The notes: a model not told the origin generated them from the letters alone. Positions 1 through 9,158 are shown, counted from the first letter of the stretch. The stretch is 64,000 nucleotides of DNA from Citrobacter rodentium NBRC 105723 = DSM 16636 (GCF_021278985.1 NZ_CP082833.1:3844001-3908000), one strand, 5' to 3'. Made by a program: numbers and translations.

Positions 1-2357
1 ACATAATGCGTTTCTCCCAGGCGGTCATGTAACCGGTGTACAAATAAGGTATTTGCGGCCTGCAGGTTTGCTGCGTATTCACTTCCTTCAGGCCGGAATG
101 CTGGCTTCGTATCCGGCTCCGGGGTGGGAACGGGAGTGGGTACTGGTGGCTGAACAGGGGAGGGTTCAGGACCAGGTTCTGGATCGGGTTTCGTATTTAC
201 AAGGTACCAGTTTTTATAATCGGCGCCTTTACCCCTGGTTAAATAGTAATCATAAGCGCCACCGACAATACGCTCTTTTTGACGGAATATACCGTCGGAC
301 AGGCCGTCAACACTAACGAGTTCAATTCCCTTAACGGTATAATCCCCAGTGCCACCTACGTTATTCACATGCACATAGGTCGTTCCTGAAGAGTTTCCCG
401 TGATTTTCATTCGGTCAGTGAGAGAGGAATCATCACCGAGCACGGTATTGAAATGGATATGCCCATCATTACCGACATAATTCCCCCTCACCAGTAGCTC
501 GTTACCAACGGACTCTTTTGTTATATGGCCATTTTTTGCGATAAATATTTTTCCCGCATTGCTAAGGCTGGTATCGACAACGAGTTGAGATGGCGTTGTT
601 TTTTCAGAAAAATAGCTGCCAACTCTGAGGGTTCCACCTTTCTTTACCGTCGTTTTTCCCAGATAGCCTTCCGCAGATAAAATAGTTCCATCATTGATGA
701 AAATATTTCCGCCTAAAGCATCAGAAGAGTCTACGCTCCCACCGGTGACAGAGAAGTCACCTTTGTAACCTTTACTGTTACCGCTGAGGTATAACGTCGA
801 ATGGCCATTTTTTTCGATCTGCCCGGTTCCTGCAAATGAACCTGCATAGAGGCTGTCAGCGTTTTGATCGATGTTAAGGCTGGCCGCAGTGACATCAACG
901 ATACCGCCATCGCCAGAAAGATGCGACATGATTAAATCGTGGTTGTTAAGGTTGAGCCTGCCGGAATTGACGATATAGGATGTTTTATTGACGAATGCGT
1001 TATTACTATCGGAACGTAGTTCTCCGCCTTCAACCCGGGTTCCGCCGGAATAATTATTACTTCCGGCTAATGCAACCAGCCCCTCTCCTGATTTAACTAT
1101 CCCCCCCTGACCCGTTAATGAGCCGTTAAGATACATTTCCTTATGTTCATCTGCTTCAAGAACTGACTCCGAAAGCACGTTCATATTGACTTTAGTGGTA
1201 AGTTTATTGTCGCAATATTTGCAATCATTAACACGCAGGGTACCGCCATTGAGATTAAATTCATAATAACCCTCTCCTGCAATAATAGCGTCTTCATCAG
1301 GTGACAGATTACTGTTTGATATGGTCATGTAACCGTTTTTATTAAGATTAACAATTGCAGATGTTGCCGCGTTACTGGCCATGAAAAGTCCCGAGACCAG
1401 ATTTTCAAAGCCATCTTCATCAGTATTCGCCTTGCCTTCAAATATTACGTCTGCATAATCATCAATATTGAGAACCGCATTGCCAGCGCCTTTCTGCGTT
1501 AACCTGACGTCAATGGCCTGTAGAGAAATAATGGCGTCAGCCGCAAGAGACATCATGCTTCTGACGATGAGTCGGCTTCCCGGGCCAGAAACGTTGATTA
1601 TGGCAGAGGGCGTTTCCAGAGCTGAAAAAGAATCCTTATTGGCAAGCGTTGTTGATGCGCTTATTTGTCCTGCCGAAAATGTTCCGCTATCCGTTATATT
1701 AAGGATGCCTTTTCCAATATAACCAAGATACAGCGTTCCATTCTCGGCGAGGTCACCGAGATATGGCGCATTACTGATTAGATTCAGCTCGCTCCCCGCT
1801 CCGGATACATTTATTATACCGGTGTTGCTTGTGTTGCCCGCCCCGACATAAGCTTTATTTTTGGAGTAGTTTACGGGTTCGCCGACATTGAGTATCGCGC
1901 CGTCAACAATATTCAATGTACCTGTAACTTGACTGCTACGTTTTGTATTCCAGTCATAAAGCCCGCTGCTACCAACATTCAGATCAAGCGAGGTTATTGC
2001 ACCTGTATCTGAACCTTTAATATTTAACGTACCGATAGTGTTATTAACTGATATATTATCGCTGCTAACTGTACCAACCGAAAAGGAAGTGTTGGCGTTC
2101 AGGTTTTTCGCGTATTCCGAGATTGTTAACGAGCCGTTCCCTCCATTCATCCCAACATTAAAAAAATGGTTGTAACTTGATGAACCTTTTAAAATAAGCT
2201 TACCGTTATTACCCTCTCCACCGCCTATAACATATCCTTTGTTTTCCCAATCCCATGTCCCGTCTTCAACTATTTCGCTTGAATTGAAATATAATGTTGA
2301 TGCCGAGGTAGACCAACTCAATAGCATTAATGCAGAAACTTCAGAAATAAATTTCAT
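1..2357 (-). CDS. Autotransporter adhesin, N-terminal part (runs off the left edge)
   Basis: The reading frame is open on the minus strand from an ATG at 2357 to the window edge, about 785 codons with no stop. It begins with a signal peptide (MKFISEVSALMLLSWSTSAS). A long passenger follows, made of Gly/Asn/Ser-rich repeats such as SGPGSRLIV, LNGGTLRV and NNYSGGTRVEGGELRS; this is the pattern of a parallel beta-helix of the pertactin/AIDA type. Near the edge lie a Pro-rich linker (KPDPEPGPEPSPVQPPVPTP) and the sequence SEYAANLQAANTLFVHRLHD, typical of the start of an autotransporter beta-barrel module. The barrel itself is outside the window. It should be a type Va secreted surface protein. 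E. coli has the disrupted autotransporter ydbA in this neighbourhood, so orthology is possible but unproven. The gene is visibly more AT-rich than the genes to its right, which suggests separate acquisition. The upstream region 2358-2560 is also AT-rich. Confidence 0.85.
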   Translation of the reverse strand, partial: MKFISEVSALMLLSWSTSASTLYFNSSEIVEDGTWDWENKGYVIGGGEGNNGKLILKGSSSYNHFFNVGMNGGNGSLTISEYAKNLNANTSFSVGTVSSDNISVNNTIGTLNIKGSDTGAITSLDLNVGSSGLYDWNTKRSSQVTGTLNIVDGAILNVGEPVNYSKNKAYVGAGNTSNTGIINVSGAGSELNLISNAPYLGDLAENGTLYLGYIGKGILNITDSGTFSAGQISASTTLANKDSFSALETPSAIINVSGPGSRLIVRSMMSLAADAIISLQAIDVRLTQKGAGNAVLNIDDYADVIFEGKANTDEDGFENLVSGLFMASNAATSAIVNLNKNGYMTISNSNLSPDEDAIIAGEGYYEFNLNGGTLRVNDCKYCDNKLTTKVNMNVLSESVLEADEHKEMYLNGSLTGQGGIVKSGEGLVALAGSNNYSGGTRVEGGELRSDSNNAFVNKTSYIVNSGRLNLNNHDLIMSHLSGDGGIVDVTAASLNIDQNADSLYAGSFAGTGQIEKNGHSTLYLSGNSKGYKGDFSVTGGSVDSSDALGGNIFINDGTILSAEGYLGKTTVKKGGTLRVGSYFSEKTTPSQLVVDTSLSNAGKIFIAKNGHITKESVGNELLVRGNYVGNDGHIHFNTVLGDDSSLTDRMKITGNSSGTTYVHVNNVGGTGDYTVKGIELVSVDGLSDGIFRQKERIVGGAYDYYLTRGKGADYKNWYLVNTKPDPEPGPEPSPVQPPVPTPVPTPEPDTKPAFRPEGSEYAANLQAANTLFVHRLHDRLGETHY

Positions 2358-3011
2358 ATTGATATACATCCTGTACACGCTCCATTAACATCGATTGGAT
2401 TTTAAAGTGTTGATGTTACAAACTCAATACCTCCAAATAAGAATATTGCCAATTGTGTCCAGGCGTAGTTACAAAGAACGGTATTAAAAGTTGATCGTTC
2501 GCCCTCACAGTGCTCGATCATATTTATTTTATGTAATCATTATGTTCTGATTTGGTTGATCTGGTGATTTTGCCTTAATGGCTATTTGTCTGGGCATAAT
2601 GAGTGTTATTTAACATAATTGAAACACGGGATGCGTGTTTGCATACTAACAGTAGCAGAAAGAGTGGCAGTGAATGTTCGGAGATGGCAGTGATTTTCTA
2701 AAGGTATTTCCCCTTGATCAGAACATTCTTAATCTGATTTATATCATGGCCATCTTAGGGTGGAATGGGAGAGGTTTTTTCGTTTTCATGATGAATTGTT
2801 CCTGAAATTGCCGTTGGCCTTTGGATTTTTATGTGTCTTATCAGAAGATTCTTGCGGCAAAAAATTTGGCTGGTAAATCTTTGACAGGCATCCGGTCGCC
2901 AAGGGAAAGCGTTGTTCGGGATCTGCTGGAGGGGGGGTTATTAGCGATTAATTTCTTAACGGTGTTGATGAAAGAAAATAGTACCCCTGTGTTCCCGTCT
3001 CCTGTGCATCA
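2358..3011. other. Intergenic region between the autotransporter and yedK, no gene seen
   Basis: This is 654 bases of AT-rich DNA between the autotransporter start and the end of yedK. It must hold the autotransporter promoter on the minus strand. The only open frame of any size (2821-3042, TTG start) has no ribosome binding site, no recognisable motif, and runs into yedK antisense, so I do not call it. I see no tRNA, repeat or insertion-sequence end. Confidence 0.5.
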
Positions 3012-3680
3012 TCAGACGGGTTCAATTAACGCCGGACCCTGATTTTTTACGTTTCCCACGGCGCGCGTGACCGCGTGCCAGATAAACTTGTCGGCGGGCA
3101 CTGCGCCGCTGGCGGCTATCTCTTCAGCCTCTTTCCCGCCGATGTCCTGCCTCATCCATTCCCGCGCCGCTTCCGGCGACAGAACCAGCGGCCTGCGGTC
3201 ATGAATATCGACCAGCCCCCTATCGGCCGCCGCTGTCACAATCAAAAATCCCTCGGCATCATCTCCGCGCTCGAACGGAGTACTGCCGATGGCGGCCATG
3301 AATATTGGCTGACCGTCAGCGCGATGGATGAAGTAGGGCTGTTTTTTATCTTTTTCCTTTTTCCATTCGAACCAGCCGTCCGCAAAACAGATAGCGCGCC
3401 CATGCTGCCAGAGCGGTTTAAACATCCGGCTGCTGGCTGCTGTTTCAACGCGCGCGTTAATCAGCGGCGGTTTGTCCCACCATCCTGGCGCGTATCCCCA
3501 GAACACCGGATCCAGATGTAACTGCTCATCGCGTTCGCTTAGCAATAAAACTTTCGTCCCGGGCGCCACGTTGTACCGGCTTATTGGCGCCGGGTCGTAA
3601 GCGATATCACGTTCAGCTTCTCTGACTATATAACTCAGATAGTCTTCACGGGTTTGTGCCTGGGTAAAGCGTCCACACAT
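3012..3680 (-). CDS. yedK: Abasic-site processing protein YedK (SRAP/HMCES family)
   Basis: 222 residues, the usual family length, and nearly identical to E. coli YedK along its whole length. The family seals abasic sites in single-stranded DNA by forming a thiazolidine link through Cys2, which protects them during replication. The required residues are present: Met-Cys-Gly at the start (Cys2 becomes the N-terminus), Asn in PPLINARVETA (near residue 75), Glu in DGWFEWKK (near 105) and His in VDIHDRRP (near 160). The start at 3680 is preceded by GGAG at good spacing. In E. coli K-12 yedK lies elsewhere on the chromosome, so its position here is a rearrangement or transfer. It appears to be a single-gene transcript. 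Confidence 0.93.
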   Translation of the reverse strand: MCGRFTQAQTREDYLSYIVREAERDIAYDPAPISRYNVAPGTKVLLLSERDEQLHLDPVFWGYAPGWWDKPPLINARVETAASSRMFKPLWQHGRAICFADGWFEWKKEKDKKQPYFIHRADGQPIFMAAIGSTPFERGDDAEGFLIVTAAADRGLVDIHDRRPLVLSPEAAREWMRQDIGGKEAEEIAASGAVPADKFIWHAVTRAVGNVKNQGPALIEPV

Positions 3681-3905
3681 GATAATTCTCCAGCCGCCTG
3701 ATGCTGAAAGTATAGATGTTCATTGCCAGCGATGTTTTTCCCGTAAAAGGATGTAATCCGTCTGTTTTTTTTAATTTAAAAGATAGCGGCGGATGTTGTG
3801 TCTGTTTTCAGGCGATCTATCCTTAAGCTGGGCATGTTTTGGCAAACATGACACAATAGCGGCCAGACTGGCTTAATTTTCGCAAAATCAGGACATTAAT
3901 TGCCC

Positions 3906-6545
3906 ATGAAGGGTAAATATAAAGCCTTCCTGGCGCTTGTATTGCTGATTGTTCTCATACCGTTGACCCTGGTGATGACGCTGGGGCTGTGGCTGCCGAC
4001 GCTTGCCGGTATCTGGCTTCCGGTTGGGACGCGCATCGCTTTTGATGAAAGCCCGCGCCTGACGCGCCAGGGGCTACATATTCCGGAGATGAAATATCTG
4101 GCTGATGAATGCCAGCTGGCGCGCGTCAGGCAGGCGACGTTAACCCATCCCAGCCGCTGGCAGCTGGATATCGGCACCCTCGAACTGGATTCCGCCTGCC
4201 TTGCAAAACTTCCCCGGACTGAACAATCCCCCGCGGCGCCCCGAACCCTTGCCGAATGGCAGTCCTTACTGCCCAATGCCTGGATTAATATCGATACCGT
4301 AGTGCTTTCTCCGTGGCAGGTATGGCAAGGGAAGCTGAATCTCTCGCTAACGCCAGCCGCACAGCAGTTGCGCTATCAGGGGGAAAAGATAAACATTCAG
4401 GGGCGCATACAAAGGCAGATGCTCACCATCGACGAGCTGGAGGTTCAGGCATTTGACGGGCAGCCGCCGATCCGCCTGGCTGGCGAATTTACCCTGCCGC
4501 TGGTGCCGGATGGGCTGCCGGTGAACGGGCGTGCCGTTGCGACGCTGACGTTGCCGCAGGAACCCTCGCTGGTGGATGCGGAGCTGGAGTGGCGTGAAAA
4601 CGCAGGACAGCTGATCGTCATGGCGCGGGACAACGCCGAACCGCTTCTCGATTTACCGTGGATTATCAGCCAGCAAAAGCTGACGATCAGCGATGGTCGC
4701 TGGACATGGCCTTATGCTGGTTTTCCGCTCAGTGGTCGGCTGGGGGTTAGCGTCGCCGACTGGCAGGAGGGCATCGATAAAGCGACGATTAGCGGGCGGT
4801 TGAACGTCTTAACCCAGGGGGACGCCGGGAAGGGAAATGCGGTGCTGACGTTCGGGCCTGGCAGGCTGAGTATGGATAACAGCGCCATGCCCTTGCAGTT
4901 AACCGGCGAAGCGAAGCAGAACGATCTGATTTTCTATGCGAAGCTGCCCGCACAGCTGCGCGGCAGCCTTGCCGATCCGTTACTGGCCTTTGAACCCGGC
5001 GCGCTGCTGCGTTCGCGCGGGCGGGTGATTGACTCACTGGATATTGATGAAATCCGCTGGCCGCTGGCGGGCGTGACGGTCACCCGGCGCGGCGTGGACG
5101 GACGCTTACAGGCGATCCTGCGCGCCCATGAGAACCAGATGGGAGACTTTGTTCTCCATCTCGACGGGCTGGCAAACGACTTTCTGCCAGACGCCGGGCG
5201 CTGGCAGTGGCGTTACTGGGGGAAGGGCAGCTTTACGCCGATGGATGCCCGTTGGGACGTGGCAGGAAAAGGCGAATGGCACGATAAGGTGATTACCCTG
5301 ACGGACCTGTCCACGGGCTTTAATCAGTTGCAGTACGGCGTCATGACGGTAACTTCTCCCCGACTGGTACTTGATAAACCCGTGCAGTGGGTGCGCGATG
5401 AGACACGGCCTCGCTTCAGCGGCGCGCTCTCTCTTGACGCGGAAGAAACCCGCTTTTCCGGCGGCAGCGTGTTACCGCCATCGACCCTGAAATTCAGCGT
5501 TGACGGTCGCGATCCAACTTTTTTTCAGTTCAAAGGCGATCTTCATGCCGGGGCGATAGGGCCGGTATGGGTTAACGGGCGCTGGGACGGCGTGCGGTTA
5601 CGCGGACAGGCCTGGTGGCCGAAACAATCGCTCACCGTGTTCCAGCCGCTGGTGCCGCCTGACTGGAAAATGAATTTACGCGACGGCCAGCTGTATTCGC
5701 AGGTGGCCTTTTCCGCCGCGGCCGGGCAGGGATTTGAAGCAGGTGGTCACGGTGTGCTGAAAGGCGGCAGTGCATGGATGCCGGATAATCAGATTAATGG
5801 CGTCGATTTTGTCCTGCCGTTCCGTTTTGCGGCGGGGACGTGGCAACTGGGGACGCGCGGGCCGGTGACGTTGCGCATTGCCGAAGTTGTCAATCAGGTG
5901 ACGGCAACCGGTATCACCGCCGATCTGCAGGGCGGCTATCCCTGGCGCGAGGATAACCCGCTGTTGCTGACCGACGTCAACGTTAACGTTTTAGGCGGAA
6001 AGGTCAGAATGCAACAGCTGCGCATGCCGCAGCGCGATCCGGCCCTGATCCGGGTGGAAAATATCTCATCCAGCGAACTGATAAGCGCGGTCAATCCGAA
6101 ACAGTTTGCCTTGTCCGGTCCGATTAGCGGCGCGCTGCCGCTGTGGCTGAATAATGAGAAATGGATTATCAAAGACGGCTGGCTCACCAATCCCGGCCCC
6201 ATGACTCTGCGCATCGATAAAGACACCGCCGATGCGGTGGTGAGAGATCATATGGCTGCCGGTGCGGCAATTAACTGGTTGCGCTATATGGAGATTGCCC
6301 ATTCGTGGACCAGGATCAATCTGGATAATCTTGGCGTGTTAACCATGCAGGCGGCAATCACTGGCAACAGTCGGGTGGAGGGAAAAGTCGGTACGGTCAA
6401 TCTCAACTACACCCACGAAGAAAACGTGTTCGCGCTGTGGCGCAGCCTGCGCTTTGGCGACAATCTCCAGGCATGGCTGGAACAGAATGCGGCGCTGCCG
6501 ATGCCCACTTGTCCGGCAAATAAGGAATGTGAGGAAAACCAATGA
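3906..6545 (+). CDS. ydbH: AsmA-like inter-membrane phospholipid transport protein YdbH
   Basis: 879 residues from the ATG at 3906, the same length as E. coli YdbH. An upstream in-frame TTG at 3900 adds only two residues and does not match the family start. One N-terminal membrane anchor (FLALVLLIVLIPLTLVMTLG) is followed by a large periplasmic domain of the AsmA/TamB class, rich in beta strands that form a lipid-binding groove. With YhdP and TamB, YdbH is one of three partly redundant proteins that move phospholipids across the periplasm to the outer membrane. It overlaps ynbE by ATGA and is followed by ydbL, so the three form an operon. The C-terminus ends near the outer membrane, where YnbE is thought to pair with it. 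Confidence 0.95.
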   Translation: MKGKYKAFLALVLLIVLIPLTLVMTLGLWLPTLAGIWLPVGTRIAFDESPRLTRQGLHIPEMKYLADECQLARVRQATLTHPSRWQLDIGTLELDSACLAKLPRTEQSPAAPRTLAEWQSLLPNAWINIDTVVLSPWQVWQGKLNLSLTPAAQQLRYQGEKINIQGRIQRQMLTIDELEVQAFDGQPPIRLAGEFTLPLVPDGLPVNGRAVATLTLPQEPSLVDAELEWRENAGQLIVMARDNAEPLLDLPWIISQQKLTISDGRWTWPYAGFPLSGRLGVSVADWQEGIDKATISGRLNVLTQGDAGKGNAVLTFGPGRLSMDNSAMPLQLTGEAKQNDLIFYAKLPAQLRGSLADPLLAFEPGALLRSRGRVIDSLDIDEIRWPLAGVTVTRRGVDGRLQAILRAHENQMGDFVLHLDGLANDFLPDAGRWQWRYWGKGSFTPMDARWDVAGKGEWHDKVITLTDLSTGFNQLQYGVMTVTSPRLVLDKPVQWVRDETRPRFSGALSLDAEETRFSGGSVLPPSTLKFSVDGRDPTFFQFKGDLHAGAIGPVWVNGRWDGVRLRGQAWWPKQSLTVFQPLVPPDWKMNLRDGQLYSQVAFSAAAGQGFEAGGHGVLKGGSAWMPDNQINGVDFVLPFRFAAGTWQLGTRGPVTLRIAEVVNQVTATGITADLQGGYPWREDNPLLLTDVNVNVLGGKVRMQQLRMPQRDPALIRVENISSSELISAVNPKQFALSGPISGALPLWLNNEKWIIKDGWLTNPGPMTLRIDKDTADAVVRDHMAAGAAINWLRYMEIAHSWTRINLDNLGVLTMQAAITGNSRVEGKVGTVNLNYTHEENVFALWRSLRFGDNLQAWLEQNAALPMPTCPANKECEENQ

Positions 6546-6733
6546 AAATCACGACAGTCCTGCTGGGGATGCTCCCGCTGTGGCTAATTACAGGCTGCAC
6601 GCCGCGTATTGAAGTCGCTGCGCCAAAAGAGCCAATCACCATCAATATGAACGTGAAAATTGAGCATGAAATCCATATCAAGGTCGATAAAGATGTGGAA
6701 AACCTGCTTAAATCCCGCAGCGACCTGTTCTGA
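6542..6733 (+). CDS. ynbE: Small outer-membrane lipoprotein YnbE
   Basis: 63 residues with a lipoprotein signal whose lipobox ends LITGC at Cys19. The mature part (TPRIEVAAPKEPITINMNVK) matches E. coli YnbE closely. YnbE is known to work with YdbH: its beta strands stack and extend the YdbH groove to the outer membrane. The start codon overlaps the ydbH stop (ATGA), so translation is coupled. Seven bases separate it from ydbL. The alternation of hydrophobic and polar residues in INMNVKIEHEIHIKVDKD fits an edge beta strand. Confidence 0.93.
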   Translation: MKITTVLLGMLPLWLITGCTPRIEVAAPKEPITINMNVKIEHEIHIKVDKDVENLLKSRSDLF

Positions 6734-6740
6734 GGCGATA

Positions 6741-7064
6741 ATGAAAAGAACGTTAATTTTGGCAACGCTGATGCTGAGCCTGATGGGCGGAAATGCGCTG
6801 GCGTTGACGCTAAGTGAAGCCAGGACGCAGGGGCGAGTCGGGGAAACACTCAATGGCTATCTGGTGGCGCTGAAACAGGATGCTGAAACCCGGGCGCTGG
6901 TAAGCGAAATCAACGCCGCGCGCAACGCCAGCTATCAACAGCTGGCGAAAAGCCACAATATTCCGGTGGATGAAGTGGCGAAACTGGCCGGGCAAAAGCT
7001 CGTCGGGCGCGCAAAACCGGGTGAGTATGTACAGGGTATCAACGGTAAGTGGCTAAAGAAATAG
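6741..7064 (+). CDS. ydbL: Periplasmic YdbL, partner of YdbH-YnbE
   Basis: 107 residues from the ATG at 6741 (MKRTLILATLMLSLMGGNAL), a clear Sec signal peptide ending near Ala-Leu-Ala. The mature part is a DUF1318 domain with the conserved tail AKPGEYVQGINGKWLKK. A longer frame upstream overlaps ynbE out of frame and is not used. In E. coli YdbL modulates the YdbH-YnbE lipid bridge, probably preventing excess YnbE multimerisation. It is the last gene of the ydbH operon; a gap of about 100 bases separates it from ynbA. Confidence 0.93.
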   Translation: MKRTLILATLMLSLMGGNALALTLSEARTQGRVGETLNGYLVALKQDAETRALVSEINAARNASYQQLAKSHNIPVDEVAKLAGQKLVGRAKPGEYVQGINGKWLKK

Positions 7065-7165
7065 GTGGTAAATTCCGAAATATTGTCTGAGGGAGTGTGA
7101 GCTGACGCACAGGGCGTTTAAAGTGAGGCATTATTACAGGCTGTATTAATTATCAGGGATTGATA

Positions 7166-7600
7166 ATGACTCTCTATCGGATTAAGCCCGCTTTTCAGGC
7201 GCTTCTGCGCCCCCTCATGTTCTGGTTGCACAAACATCGCGTCACCGCTAATCATATTACGCTTGCCGCTATCGGTATCTCTTTTCTGACGGGCGGCGTG
7301 CTGCTGTTTTTTCCTCGTCCGGAACTGCTGATCCTCCTGCCCGTCGTCCTCTTTGTGCGAATGGCGCTCAATGCGCTGGATGGGATGCTGGCGCAAACCA
7401 TCAATGGGGTGCGCAGTTACGCCGGGCCATTAGGCAAAAGCGACCGGGCGCTGGTATTCGGCGCGTGGGGGCTGGTTTTGTCAATCTGGCCGCAGCTGGC
7501 GACGTGGAATAACGCCGTGTGGAGTATCGCCATCATCCTTCTGCTCTGGACCAGCATAAACCGCTGTCGCAGCGTGCTGGGCGCTGAGGAGGCCAAATGA
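7166..7600 (+). CDS. ynbA: YnbA, CDP-alcohol phosphatidyltransferase family, internally deleted
   Basis: 144 residues from the ATG at 7166. Both ends match E. coli YnbA (about 201 residues): the start MTLYRIKPAFQALLRP and the end SINRCRSVLGAEE. The CDP-alcohol phosphotransferase signature is D-G-x2-A-R-x8-G-x3-D-x3-D. Here the sequence reads LNALDGMLAQTINGVRSYAG, so the protein jumps from DGMLA directly to the later QTINGV segment. About 57 residues are missing, including the Arg, Gly and last two Asp of the motif. The junction lies near 7385-7396, and the reading frame is kept. Membrane segments remain on both sides. The protein is probably made, because ynbB overlaps its stop (ATGA), but it should lack head-group transferase activity. 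It was the first gene of the ynb lipid operon. Confidence 0.85.
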   Translation: MTLYRIKPAFQALLRPLMFWLHKHRVTANHITLAAIGISFLTGGVLLFFPRPELLILLPVVLFVRMALNALDGMLAQTINGVRSYAGPLGKSDRALVFGAWGLVLSIWPQLATWNNAVWSIAIILLLWTSINRCRSVLGAEEAK

Positions 7601-8514
7601 TGCTGCTGGAGAAATCACTGGCGGTTGTGTTTGCCCTGCTGATAGCGGCAACTGCCGTGACGGCGCTGCTGATAGCGTTACGACCGCAAAAAGACTGGCA
7701 AGAGTTACGCCTGCGTATCCGCACCTGGTGGATTATTGTGGTGCTGTTTTCCCTGGCGATCTTGAGTCCGGCGTGGCTGGCGTTAACCTTTTTCGCGCTG
7801 GTCAGTTTTCTGGCGCTGAAAGAGTTTTTGACGCTGGCACCCTCCCGACAGGCGGACCGGATGCCGCTGCTGTGGATGTTTATTGCCATTCCCGTTAATT
7901 ACTGGTTTATCGGCACAGGCTGGTACGGCATGTTTGCTGTATTTATTCCGGTCTACGCTTTTTTATTCTTACCCGCGCGGATGGTGCTGGTCGGCGATAC
8001 GCAGGGCTTTTTACGCACCGCTTCCCAGTTGCACTGGAGCCTGATGACCACCGTTTTTGCCTTCAGTCATGTTGCCTTTCTGCTGGTCTTACCCGCCGAC
8101 GGTAAACAGACGGGCGCATTGCTGGTGCTGTTCCTGGTGGGGCTGACGGAGTTTAACGATATTGCGCAATACCTGTGGGGGAAATCATTAGGCCGCATCA
8201 GGGTGACGCCAAAGGTGAGCCCAAATAAAACGCTGGCGGGACTGCTGGGCGGCGTGGCGACAACGGCGCTGGTTGCCGGGCTGTCCGGGCCGTTGCTGAC
8301 GCCGATGAGCTGGCCGGTGGCGCTATGCGCTGGCGCCATTATCGGCATCACCGGGTTTTGTGGTGACGTGGTGATGTCGGCTATCAAGCGCGATATTGGC
8401 GTCAAAGACAGCGGAACCCTGTTGCCGGGTCACGGTGGCATCCTCGACAGGCTGGACTCTCTGATTTTCACCGCGCCGGTCTTCTTCCATTTCATCCGTT
8501 ACTTTTACTATTGA
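7597..8514 (+). CDS. ynbB: CDP-diglyceride synthase-like protein YnbB (CdsA family)
   Basis: 305 residues with about eight membrane segments. The C-terminal CdsA signature is complete: SAIKRDIGVKDSGTLLPGHG followed by GILDRLD. The family joins CTP to phosphatidic acid to give CDP-diacylglycerol; whether YnbB uses that exact substrate is not established. It starts inside the ynbA stop (ATGA) and ends overlapping the start region of the acyltransferase gene, so translation is coupled within the ynb operon. Together with the acyltransferase before CDP-activation and YnbA after it, it gives the operon the logic of a dedicated phospholipid route. Confidence 0.92.
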   Translation: MMLLEKSLAVVFALLIAATAVTALLIALRPQKDWQELRLRIRTWWIIVVLFSLAILSPAWLALTFFALVSFLALKEFLTLAPSRQADRMPLLWMFIAIPVNYWFIGTGWYGMFAVFIPVYAFLFLPARMVLVGDTQGFLRTASQLHWSLMTTVFAFSHVAFLLVLPADGKQTGALLVLFLVGLTEFNDIAQYLWGKSLGRIRVTPKVSPNKTLAGLLGGVATTALVAGLSGPLLTPMSWPVALCAGAIIGITGFCGDVVMSAIKRDIGVKDSGTLLPGHGGILDRLDSLIFTAPVFFHFIRYFYY

Positions 8515-8519
8515 TCGCC

Positions 8520-9158
8520 ATGACGCGCCTTCTTCGTACTTTGTTCACGCTGTGCATTGTCTGGCCCGTTATCTGGCTATGGCTCGGTCTGCGGGTCCGG
8601 CATCGGCAACGACTGCCGGAAAACGGTCCGGCAATTATCGTGGCGAACCACAACAGCCATATGGATGTCTTTGCGCTGCTCTCATTGTTTACCTTACGCC
8701 GTCAGGCGACGGTGCATCCGGTTGCCGCCGCCGATTATTTTCTGCGCAATAAATGGCTGGCCTGGTTTGCGCTCAATATCCTGAACATTATCCCGGTGAT
8801 GCGTAAAGGCGGGGCGGCTAATCCGCTGGCGCTCTGCGAACAGGCGTTACGCGCCGGGAAAACCCTGATTCTTTTTCCTGAAGGCACGCGCGGCGAGCCG
8901 GGAGAGCTGGCCCCGCTGAAATCCGGATTGTGGCACTTATCGCAAAACCTGCCGGAGGTGCCGATTATTCCCGTCTGGTTAACGGGGACTGAACGGGTGA
9001 TGGCGAAGGGTAACCGTATACCGCTACCTCTGTTTATTGATGTCAATATCGGAGAAGCGCTGCGTTTTCATCCCGACAAGAAGATTTTTATGGATAACCT
9101 CAGGCGCCAGCTGCTGGCGCTTTCACCACATGGAACAGGAAGTCATATTGATGATTAA
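8520..9158 (+). CDS. 1-acyl-glycerol-3-phosphate acyltransferase-like protein (PlsC family)
   Basis: 212 residues from the ATG at 8520; a TTG at 8511 that overlaps the ynbB stop is an alternative start. Motif I is NHNSHMD (the H-x4-D catalytic pair) and motif III is FPEGTRG, both diagnostic of glycerolipid acyltransferases. One N-terminal membrane segment (LFTLCIVWPVIWLWLGL) anchors it. The likely reaction is acyl transfer to lysophosphatidic acid or a related lipid at the inner membrane. It sits inside the ynb operon between ynbB and ynbC and overlaps ynbC by 8 bases. I recall no gene at this position in E. coli K-12, so it seems to be an extra member present in other enterobacteria. Confidence 0.88.
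   Translation: MTRLLRTLFTLCIVWPVIWLWLGLRVRHRQRLPENGPAIIVANHNSHMDVFALLSLFTLRRQATVHPVAAADYFLRNKWLAWFALNILNIIPVMRKGGAANPLALCEQALRAGKTLILFPEGTRGEPGELAPLKSGLWHLSQNLPEVPIIPVWLTGTERVMAKGNRIPLPLFIDVNIGEALRFHPDKKIFMDNLRRQLLALSPHGTGSHIDD

Noticed and set aside
2821..3042. 73-codon open frame from a TTG on the plus strand
   Set aside because: No ribosome site, no recognisable motif, and its end is antisense to yedK.
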